From NCBI GenBank assembly GCA_003483675.1, contig DMYK01000419.1:1-5084 (forward strand): 5,084 nt of DNA, written 5' to 3'. Position 1 is the stretch's first letter; each line of letters opens with the position of its first letter. This DNA comes from Microcoleaceae cyanobacterium UBA11344. Lineage in GTDB: Bacteria; Cyanobacteriota; Cyanobacteriia; Cyanobacteriales; Microcoleaceae. The translations under genes and the position numbers were made by a program. Positions 1 through 5,084 of the stretch are shown piece by piece. The notes under the pieces are model-generated. The model saw nothing but the letters and a program-made list of their open reading frames with translations. It was not told the origin of the DNA and ran no database searches.

Positions 1-1540
1 GGCTTATCTAGCAAAACTAGACTACATCAACCGAGAAAAACCAGAAGACACAAATCAAAGAGCAGCAACTATCAACAGTGCCTACGATACCTTTAAAAAT
101 GCTATAACCGGAGCCACAAACCTACGGAAGTTGGAATCGGGGGATGAAACCAAGCAAAAACACGATTTGCAGTGGGATAGGCTCTACAGAGGCATGGTGC
201 AAGTATGCCTCGATCGCGATAGCAACCAAGAAGCACTAGAATATGCCGAAGCCAACAAAGCCCGCAACCTTGCCGAAGTAATCGCCCAAAAACAGGAAAT
301 CCCCGAAACCCTAAAACCGATCGCCTTCAGCGAAATCACCCAACTCCTCACCCCAAACACCGCCCTAATTGAGTGGTACATCACCGACGAAGAAATCATC
401 ACCTTTGTGCTCACTTACCCCGACGTGCTGACAGTGCATCGTAGTCGTCAATGGGATGAATTAATGGCTTTAGTTGATGAATACCGCGCCGACTACAAAA
501 AAAGCATAAAAGAAAAGAATACCCACTGGCAAACCCAACTCGCCGCCTATCTCCAGCGTCTGGCAGAAATCCTCCAAATCACCACGATTCTGCCCTCAGA
601 AAGTACGCGCTTAATCCTAATTCCCCACTGGTTGCTGCACCTGTTCCCCCTTCACGCTTTACCCCTAAGCGAGGGCGAATTCTTGTTAGATAGATTCACC
701 CAGGGGATTCAATACGCGCCCAGTTGCCAACTCTTGCAACAGATTACAATTCACCCGAATTTTGACCAACTTCTGGCGCTGCAAAATCCCACCGAGGATC
801 TTGACTTCGCCGATGTAGAAGTCACCAGCATCGCCCCCAAATTCGCGATTAGTCAAATTATCGCCGGCGCAGAAGCTAGTAAAATCAATCTTTTAGAACA
901 GTATTTAGAGCAGTTAGAAAACGCCCATTGCGCGCATTTTTCCTGTCACGGCTCGTTTAATGCTGATGATCCGCTGAAATCGTATCTGATCCTGTCAGGC
1001 GGTATCATCACGAAAGATCCCCCCCAGCCCCCCTCAGAAACACCAGAGGAAAAAGATCGCTACGTTGCATGGCGCGAAGGCAAAACAGCCGATATTGACA
1101 AATGCCTCACTTTAGCTGAAATTTTCGGACTGCGACTCAAACAGTGCCGCCTCGTCGTCCTTTCCGCCTGCGAAACGGCGCTAATTGACACCGAGAATCG
1201 ATCGGATTATATTGGATTACCGACGGGATTTCTCTACGCGGGAGCAATGGGAACTCTTGCCAGTCTTTGGCCTGTCAATGACCTCTCGACTGCCTTGATT
1301 ATGATAAAATTCTATGAGGTACTACAACCTGGAGTTAGCATTGGTAAAGCGCTCCATGATACCCAGCAGTGGTTTAAGTCTGCCATGACTCCTGATTTGC
1401 TAGAATGGGTGAAAGGTTCCGATAGTTTCGATGGAGAGCAAAAAGAAGGTGTTACAGAATATCTAGAACGTTACGAGCTGACTGTAAAACCCTACGGCGA
1501 TGTTTATCATTGGGGAGCGTTTTGTGCGATCGGATTATAA
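1..1540 (+). CDS. TPR-CHAT domain protein (caspase-like protease), 5'-partial
   Basis: The frame is open from the left edge (first whole codon at position 2) to the stop at 1538-1540, so 512 C-terminal residues are visible and the true start is off the window. The TTG at 131 is only an internal codon. Residues about 1-95 are helical and TPR-like, ending in the typical EALEYAEANKARNLAEV segment. A CHAT domain follows from about residue 160 to the end, with the strand-forming LILIPHWLLHLFPLHALP at about 204-221. The catalytic dyad appears intact: His316 in FSCHGSF (codon 947-949) and Cys390 in VVLSACETA (codon 1169-1171). Between them lies a proline- and acid-rich loop, then LTLAEIFGL. The YHWGAFCAIGL ending is the usual CHAT terminus. 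CHAT proteins are cysteine peptidases related to caspases and separases, and TPRs usually bind a partner or regulator. The cleaved target is unknown. The downstream membrane protein is a possible partner, but that is inference. Family assignment is very secure; proteolytic activity is expected but not shown. Confidence 0.95.
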   Translation, partial: AYLAKLDYINREKPEDTNQRAATINSAYDTFKNAITGATNLRKLESGDETKQKHDLQWDRLYRGMVQVCLDRDSNQEALEYAEANKARNLAEVIAQKQEIPETLKPIAFSEITQLLTPNTALIEWYITDEEIITFVLTYPDVLTVHRSRQWDELMALVDEYRADYKKSIKEKNTHWQTQLAAYLQRLAEILQITTILPSESTRLILIPHWLLHLFPLHALPLSEGEFLLDRFTQGIQYAPSCQLLQQITIHPNFDQLLALQNPTEDLDFADVEVTSIAPKFAISQIIAGAEASKINLLEQYLEQLENAHCAHFSCHGSFNADDPLKSYLILSGGIITKDPPQPPSETPEEKDRYVAWREGKTADIDKCLTLAEIFGLRLKQCRLVVLSACETALIDTENRSDYIGLPTGFLYAGAMGTLASLWPVNDLSTALIMIKFYEVLQPGVSIGKALHDTQQWFKSAMTPDLLEWVKGSDSFDGEQKEGVTEYLERYELTVKPYGDVYHWGAFCAIGL

Positions 1541-1575
1541 TCTGGCTAAAGAATCCTGGACGCATAAATACCAAA

Positions 1576-1588
1576 GAAACCGGGTTTC
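1576..1588. repeat. Short palindrome GAAACC-G-GGTTTC
   Basis: Two perfect 6-base arms surround a single central G, 36 bases after the CHAT stop codon. As a hairpin it would have a GAAAC/GTTTC stem with a three-base loop. No T-run follows, so it is not a convincing intrinsic terminator. It runs directly into the 41-bp tandem repeat and is probably part of the same repeat family. Short palindromes of this kind are common between genes in filamentous cyanobacteria. Confidence 0.55.
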
Positions 1589-1672
1589 GACTGGGCTCAA
1601 TCTCCGGGTTTCGACTTCGCTCAACCACCGACTGGGCTCAATCTCCGGGTTTCGACTTCGCTCAACCACCGA
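1588..1672. repeat. Tandem repeat, 41-bp unit, about 2.1 perfect copies
   Basis: Positions 1588-1628 and 1629-1669 are identical 41-base units, and three further bases (1670-1672) begin a third. Each unit is itself composite. The 13-mer CGACT(GG or TC)GCTCAA occurs four times, at 1588, 1612, 1629 and 1653, with spacings of 24, 17 and 24 bases and with GG and TC forms alternating. The 11-mer CCGGGTTTCGA occurs at 1580, 1604 and 1645. The block sits in the gap between the CHAT gene and the three-gene operon. It is open in two + frames, but those frames translate only the repeat and are not credible genes. The sequence resembles interspersed repeats that I recall from cyanobacterial intergenic regions, an identification made from memory. 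Confidence 0.9.
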
Positions 1673-1681
1673 TTGTTTTGA

Positions 1682-1702
1682 TTGAATCGGTTTCAAATTC
1701 AA
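1682..1702. other. AT-rich inverted repeat upstream of the operon
   Basis: TTGAAT at 1682-1687 and ATTCAA at 1697-1702 are perfect 6-base arms around a 9-base spacer, 26 bases before the start codon at 1729. It could be an operator or a weak hairpin in the leader of the operon, or chance in AT-rich sequence. No good -35/-10 pair could be fixed here, although a promoter is expected in this gap if the operon is transcribed separately from the CHAT gene. Confidence 0.25.
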
Positions 1703-1717
1703 AGTACATCCATTTGT

Positions 1718-1722
1718 GAGGT
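1718..1722 (+). promoter_or_regulatory. Ribosome binding site of the 117-aa protein gene
   Basis: GAGGT lies six bases before ATG 1729, a good Shine-Dalgarno match and spacing. It decides the start at 1729 over the in-frame ATG at 1741. It is the clearest ribosome binding site in the window; the next two genes lack one of similar quality and appear to depend on translational coupling. Confidence 0.65.
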
Positions 1723-1728
1723 AAATTT

Positions 1729-2082
1729 ATGAAGAAAACCATGATTCTGTCGGAATTGTATAACGCGATTACTACCGCGCCCGCAATTCTTACTTTCCCG
1801 TTTGTCGAACAATTACTCGCCAAAGTCCTACCTTTGGCAGAATCTGATGCGGATAATAAAGCCGTCAAACAAGCGATTAACAAACTCTATCGAAATTTTC
1901 CCGAAGTGGCAAAACAGATTGCCAATCTGACTCGAAAAAATCTCGATGATGAAAAACCCGAAGTTACACCGGGCTATGAAACACTCACAAATACCTATCC
2001 TGATATCAAAAAGCTAGAAGCAAACTTGAAAATACGCATTGAAAATGACCAAAATCCCCCCGCCTCAGATGCTAAAAATTGA
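1729..2082 (+). CDS. Small hypothetical protein, first gene of the operon
   Basis: This encodes 117 residues, and I do not recognise the family. Residues about 5-70 look mostly helical, with amphipathic stretches such as FVEQLLAKVLPLAES and NKAVKQAINKLYRNFPEVAK. The C-terminal 45 residues are polar and charged, with prolines (EKPEVTPGYE, NQNPPASD-like ending). There is no cysteine, signal peptide or membrane segment, so it should be a soluble cytosolic protein. The start at 1729 is supported by GAGGT six bases upstream. The 3' end overlaps the following gene by 14 to 44 bases depending on that gene's start, which indicates co-translation. Size, helicity and position at the head of the block would suit an adaptor, an inhibitor or an effector-associated interaction domain, but this rests on context only. 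The gene is well supported as coding; its function is unknown. Confidence 0.8.
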   Translation: MKKTMILSELYNAITTAPAILTFPFVEQLLAKVLPLAESDADNKAVKQAINKLYRNFPEVAKQIANLTRKNLDDEKPEVTPGYETLTNTYPDIKKLEANLKIRIENDQNPPASDAKN

Positions 2083-3571
2083 CCATCCCCAAGTCTATAT
2101 CTACAGTTACCAACTCAGCCGTAGCATAACCGAAGTTAACTCTATCTGGACTTGGGCTAATAGTATCTGGCAACATTTTAGCCCAGAAAAAAACATAATT
2201 TTTTCCCAAGAAAACCTCAATTTTCCCCTGACTAAAGCCAAGAAATTCTCGCATTCAAATAAAATTGATGGTTCCTTTAGGTTTTGCTGTCTCGATGATA
2301 GCGCAGCTATTTTAGCCAGAATTGGGAGCCCAGAAACTGACGAAAACCAAGACTTAGAAATCGCAGCATTAACACAATTTAATGTTAATAATCTCCTCCT
2401 AGCTGATAGTTATGAAAATTGGCTAGGGCAAACTCTTTTGATTACTTACAAATCCAAAAAATATCCAAAGCCAAGTAAAAATGAATTCCGCCAAGTTGCA
2501 GATGAATGTTTAAAGCATCTCTTCCCAGAAGCAGTGCGTCCACTTTTTTATCATGCTGATGAGTTATTCGATTCTCCGATTTTTGAGTATAGTTCTCCCA
2601 AAAAGGAACTACAGGTGTTTGTTTATCTGGTTGATGATGACATTGAGGGAAAATTAGGGCAGATTCTTCAACCTTTGTTTGAACTATTTTATCACCGTCA
2701 TAAAATCACCAAAGCTTTTATTGATAGCCGCAGAAATTACGATTTACTTAATCAAGTATATGCAAAAGTTGAGCAAACCATCGCCAGCTTGGAAACAAAA
2801 ATCACAGAAGTAAGTTTGATTAAATCGCCAACTGATGTTAATTCCCAGAAAGATGTTAATATAGATGAATCTTTAACATATCTGAAAACCCACCTCAAAG
2901 AGTTACTTCGAGAAAGTTTGAATTATGAAAGAGCATTAGAATTTTTAGAAGACCTAAATAATACGATTAGTATTCATGTTTATAATTATCAAGAAAAGTT
3001 GCTTCAAATCTGCGATAAATGTCAGCTACAAGCTGATAATTTAGCGACATTCAACTTTTTTATTGACAGAAATTGTCCGTATTTTCAACAACAAATTAAG
3101 GGAGATTTAGGCTATTTTAAACATGGCACTGATTTGATTAAGATTGCGGTGGATTTAGTGGGAGGTATCGTAGAAATTGAACAGGCGGAATGCGATCGCT
3201 CTTTAGAAAAGACAATTCAAATATTAGGTGCTGGCTTGGGGGCTGGAGGCATTGTAGCCTCTGCTGTTCCCAATTATATTGATATACCCCTAGTGATCAG
3301 AATACCTCAAGCAGGCGATCGGCTTCATCCGGCTGTAAGTAGCCTTTTGATCAGTCTCCTGGCTGTGGTAATTGTTGCTGGAGTTGTTGGCTTGATGAAT
3401 GGCGCATGGAAAATTAATTTCAAGCGTAGATTTTTTCAGGGTAAATCTAAACGTCCAAGATTGACTGATTCCCAAAGTCCACCAGTTAATGGTATCTTGC
3501 AGGAACGGGAACAAGTGCGATCGCAGACTTCTGAACAAGAAGAAAACTCAATCAGAGAGACAGACAACTAA
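2069..3571 (+). CDS. Hypothetical protein with two C-terminal transmembrane helices
   Basis: From ATG 2069 this encodes 500 residues. In-frame alternatives are ATG 2045 (508 residues) and TTG 2039 (510 residues), and none has a clear ribosome binding site. I chose 2069 because it gives the smallest overlap (14 bases) with the upstream gene and begins just before the [12 protein letters not shown] stretch. Residues about 1-200 form a soluble mixed domain containing [10 protein letters not shown] and [10 protein letters not shown]. Residues about 223-250 and 270-315 are helical and partly coiled-coil-like. A helix rich in DLGYFKHG and [18 protein letters not shown] leads into TM1 (about 382-400, glycine-rich with GxxxG spacing). 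A short loop containing [18 protein letters not shown] follows, then TM2 (about 423-445, [20 protein letters not shown]). The tail after it is basic (KINFKRR) and then polar, which by the positive-inside rule puts both termini in the cytoplasm. The pattern resembles unnamed cyanobacterial membrane proteins I recall only in outline. The soluble-helical-2TM layout is CorA-like in topology, but there is no GMN signature. A pore or membrane-effector role is inference. Confidence 0.85.
   Translation: MLKIDHPQVYIYSYQLSRSITEVNSIWTWANSIWQHFSPEKNIIFSQENLNFPLTKAKKFSHSNKIDGSFRFCCLDDSAAILARIGSPETDENQDLEIAALTQFNVNNLLLADSYENWLGQTLLITYKSKKYPKPSKNEFRQVADECLKHLFPEAVRPLFYHADELFDSPIFEYSSPKKELQVFVYLVDDDIEGKLGQILQPLFELFYHRHKITKAFIDSRRNYDLLNQVYAKVEQTIASLETKITEVSLIKSPTDVNSQKDVNIDESLTYLKTHLKELLRESLNYERALEFLEDLNNTISIHVYNYQEKLLQICDKCQLQADNLATFNFFIDRNCPYFQQQIKGDLGYFKHGTDLIKIAVDLVGGIVEIEQAECDRSLEKTIQILGAGLGAGGIVASAVPNYIDIPLVIRIPQAGDRLHPAVSSLLISLLAVVIVAGVVGLMNGAWKINFKRRFFQGKSKRPRLTDSQSPPVNGILQEREQVRSQTSEQEENSIRETDN
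3192..3199. repeat. HIP1 octamer GCGATCGC
   Basis: This is a perfect copy of the highly iterated palindrome of many cyanobacterial genomes, inside the membrane-protein gene, where it encodes part of ECDRS. It supports a cyanobacterial host. Confidence 0.85.
3517..3524. repeat. HIP1 octamer GCGATCGC
   Basis: This second perfect HIP1 copy lies in the polar C-terminal tail of the membrane-protein gene. Near-matches such as GCGATCGA at 4981 and GCGATCGG at 3313 are also present. If the operon was acquired, HIP1 within it suggests either a cyanobacterial donor or long residence in this lineage. Confidence 0.85.
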
Positions 3572-4173
3572 TGTCATACAGTGATTTTACTTTAAATCGA
3601 GTTGCCAAAGACTTTAATTTAACGATTTCCGAGCGCTCTGATATTTTCCGAGAAATTTCCGAACTAATACCTAGCGATTTTCTGCAAGAAACACTGCGTG
3701 ACAATCTAGCTTTAGCCCTTGGTAGCAATACAGAAAAAGCACGCTCAGAACTCATTATCGCTCCCATTCTCGTCGAGCTAAGAAAACAATTAAATTATCA
3801 AATTAGCTGGTTTTCCGGCATTGACTTTAGTGTAGATACTACCAAAGGATTAAACGGCTGTTGTGATTTTATCATCAGTCAATCCCCCGAACTTTTATTT
3901 GTTAGTGCGCCTGTGATCACTATTGTTGAAGCCAAAAAAGAAAATATACTAGCTGGTTTAGGACAATGCGTAGCAGAAATGTTGGCAGCGCAAATTTTTA
4001 ACCAAAATGAAGGCAATGAAATTCCTGTCATTTATGGTTCTGTTACCACCGGCACAAACTGGAAATTTATGAGATTAGCAAAACAGACGATCGAAATTGA
4101 TTTAGTCGAGTATTTTATCAACGATCTCGGTAAAATTTTAGGTATCTTGGCCAGTGGAATTCACTCAATTTGA
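3571..4173 (+). CDS. PD-(D/E)XK-type nuclease-like protein
   Basis: This encodes 200 residues. The ATG shares its A with the TAA stop of the preceding gene (TAATG, one-base overlap), and a weak GAGAGA lies 10 bases upstream, so translation is probably coupled. The motif order matches the restriction-endonuclease fold: Glu60 in [11 protein letters not shown] (first helix), Asp99 in GCCDFIIS, Glu120 and Lys122 in IVEAKKE, and Gln132 in GLGQCVAEM (following helix). The C-terminal part contains [15 protein letters not shown], a strand-turn-strand often found after this core. There is no DNA-binding or helicase domain, signal peptide or membrane segment, and the length suits a single nuclease domain. 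Known members of this superfamily cut DNA, and some are inactive or act on RNA; the substrate here is unknown. Its cassette position suggests it is an effector or processing enzyme working with the membrane protein, which is inference. It could equally belong to a conserved cyanobacterial family with nuclease fold and another role. Confidence 0.85.
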   Translation: MSYSDFTLNRVAKDFNLTISERSDIFREISELIPSDFLQETLRDNLALALGSNTEKARSELIIAPILVELRKQLNYQISWFSGIDFSVDTTKGLNGCCDFIISQSPELLFVSAPVITIVEAKKENILAGLGQCVAEMLAAQIFNQNEGNEIPVIYGSVTTGTNWKFMRLAKQTIEIDLVEYFINDLGKILGILASGIHSI

Positions 4174-4363
4174 AACCGCGTCTACACAAACAAAGTCCGT
4201 GCAACGCGAGACTAAGAGATCAAAGGAGTATTCATATCTAGTCCGGTAAATCACTTACTATAAACGCTTACTTGTCATGAGTCAAGCGCAACGCAGTCAA
4301 GCGTTACATCGGGCGAGATTCTTCGCTTCTCCCAGAATGACAACTACTCAAGCGCACCTGATA
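4174..4363. other. Convergent intergenic gap with degenerate short repeats
   Basis: No gene is visible here. The nonamer AGTCAAGCG occurs at 4280-4288 and 4295-4303 (period 15), and TCAAGCGCA at 4282-4290 and again at 4348-4356. AACGCTT (4263-4269) and AAGCGTT (4299-4305) form 7-base inverted arms. Two imperfect hairpins can be drawn: AGTC-CG...CG-A-GACT at 4194-4213 and ATTCT...AGAAT at 4318-4338. The sequences around 4176-4215 and 4314-4340 resemble decayed interspersed repeats I recall from cyanobacterial genomes. Both flanking genes must terminate here, yet no stem followed by a T-run is present on either strand. Confidence 0.6.
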
Positions 4364-5084
4364 TCAGAAGTGTTGAAATCCTCGATCGAGCTTTAATACA
4401 AGATCAGGATAAATACCGCTGCTATCAGTTAACCAGATATCGGTGATCTCCGTAGCGATTCCGACAATCGCGGCTCCATTCCCTATTTTTTCTACTAATA
4501 ACTCAGCATTAGCCATCGGCAAAAACAGCACTAACTCGAAGTCTTCCCCGCCGTATAATGCCCAATCTAAAGCTTTTTCAGGTGATACTATTTCGCTCAG
4601 AATATTAGGAATTGGTATTTTTTGGCGATCGACTTTTGCGCCAACACCGCTAGAATAACAAATTTGAATAATCGCATCCGCTAAACCGTCGCTGCTGTCC
4701 ATTCCAGCGATTAAAACACCTTCGGAATCTAATATTTCCCAAACAACCGGCAAAACATCCAGCCTCGGTTTAGGGCGCTGGTGAGCGAGAATTAAAGCAG
4801 TTCGATCGCCCTTTTCCAGATTTTGCCCAAATTCGGGATTTAACAGCAACTCCAATCCAGCGCGGGAGGCTCCGTGAACACCCGTAGCCACAATCGCCCA
4901 GCCCGATCGCCCATTTGACCGACTAATGGTACGATCGCACTCAACCTCCCCAAAAGCCGTAATCGCCACAGTCACAACGGGCGATCGAACAACATCCCCC
5001 CCGACGATCGGCGTATGATACTCTTGCAAACAAGCCGTCATCCCCCGATAAAACTCTTCCACCCAAAGCACAGCCGTATCCGCC
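4364..5084 (-). CDS. thiL: Thiamine-monophosphate kinase ThiL, 5'-partial
   Basis: The frame is open from the right edge (first whole codon 5083-5081) to the TGA at 4366-4364, giving 239 C-terminal residues. The family is about 325 residues, so roughly the first 90-100, including the N-terminal metal- and ATP-binding segment, are off the window. The GTG at 5071 is internal, not a start. ThiL phosphorylates thiamine monophosphate with ATP to give thiamine diphosphate, the last step of cofactor synthesis, in the cytosol. Diagnostic motifs in order, counted from the first visible codon, are VGGDVVRSP at about 27-35, VATGVHGASRAGL at about 65-77, GMDSSDGLADA at about 127-137 and YGGEDFELVLFLP at about 177-189. 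These match the AIRS/PurM-like kinase fold, and the visible catalytic segments look intact. The gene is convergent with the operon to its left and is not part of it. The identification is firm. Confidence 0.96.
   Translation of the reverse strand, partial: ADTAVLWVEEFYRGMTACLQEYHTPIVGGDVVRSPVVTVAITAFGEVECDRTISRSNGRSGWAIVATGVHGASRAGLELLLNPEFGQNLEKGDRTALILAHQRPKPRLDVLPVVWEILDSEGVLIAGMDSSDGLADAIIQICYSSGVGAKVDRQKIPIPNILSEIVSPEKALDWALYGGEDFELVLFLPMANAELLVEKIGNGAAIVGIATEITDIWLTDSSGIYPDLVLKLDRGFQHF

Noticed and set aside
131..133. TTG as the start of the CHAT gene
   Set aside because: The same frame is open for 43 more codons to the window edge and reads as TPR-like sequence, so the start is outside.
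184..414. Minus-strand open frame inside the CHAT gene
   Set aside because: It is antisense to the TPR region; its composition follows from the codon use of the opposite strand.
1588..1672. CRISPR array
   Set aside because: The units are directly adjacent with no unique spacers and only two copies, and no cas gene is visible.
1678..1710. Sigma-70 type promoter (TTGATT or TTGAAT with TACATC)
   Set aside because: The -10 match is poor and the spacing for the better -35 is wrong; a promoter here is likely but cannot be placed.
1500..1719. Two short + strand frames after the CHAT gene (61 and 69 codons)
   Set aside because: They overlap the CHAT end out of frame and otherwise translate the tandem repeat in two frames, giving repetitive peptides with no independent support.
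1662..1883. Minus-strand frame over the operon leader and start of the 117-aa gene
   Set aside because: It lies antisense to a well-supported gene with a good ribosome binding site and has no family features.
3011..3022. CxxC (CDKC) in the membrane protein as a zinc site
   Set aside because: There is only one CxxC pair and no second ligand pair nearby.
3332..3409. CorA magnesium transporter identity for the 2-TM protein
   Set aside because: Topology is similar, but the diagnostic GMN after TM1 is absent; the LMNG after TM2 is in the wrong place.
3552..3767. Minus-strand open frame over the start of the nuclease-like gene, and similar ones at 2072-2254 and 3290-3538
   Set aside because: All are antisense to clearly coding sequence, with no recognisable domain or ribosome binding site.
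4443..4658. Plus-strand open frame across thiL
   Set aside because: It is antisense to the conserved DSSDGL-GGED region of ThiL, whose coding is certain.

Overview
The window looks like a piece of a cyanobacterial chromosome, most likely from a filamentous, repeat-rich genome. Two perfect copies of the cyanobacterial octamer GCGATCGC (HIP1) are present and near-matches are scattered throughout. The protein types also fit, namely a TPR-CHAT protein, cyanobacteria-like hypothetical proteins and a ThiL. Assignment to a genus is not possible from the sequence alone.

Layout, left to right. (1) Positions 1-1540, + strand: the C-terminal 512 residues of a TPR-CHAT (caspase/separase-like) protein whose N-terminus lies outside the window. 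(2) 1541-1728: a non-coding gap with a composite 41-bp tandem repeat and a small palindrome. (3) 1729-4173, + strand: three overlapping genes that form a compact operon. These are a 117-residue orphan protein, a ~500-residue protein with a large soluble region, helical segments and two C-terminal membrane segments, and a 200-residue protein with a complete PD-(D/E)XK nuclease-type motif. (4) 4174-4363: a non-coding gap between convergent genes with degenerate short repeats. (5) 4364-5084, - strand: the C-terminal part of thiL (thiamine-monophosphate kinase), a housekeeping gene that runs off the right edge.

How the parts may work together (inference). The three-gene block is tightly coupled, visibly more AT-rich than the genes on either side, and bracketed by repeat-bearing gaps, so it reads as an accessory module set beside thiL. 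A caspase-like protease gene next to a two-helix membrane protein and a nuclease-like protein resembles the logic of bacterial conflict or abortive-infection systems, with a sensor/protease, a membrane effector and a nuclease. Nothing in the window proves this. The CHAT gene could be an independent neighbour, because 188 bp and a repeat separate it from the operon.
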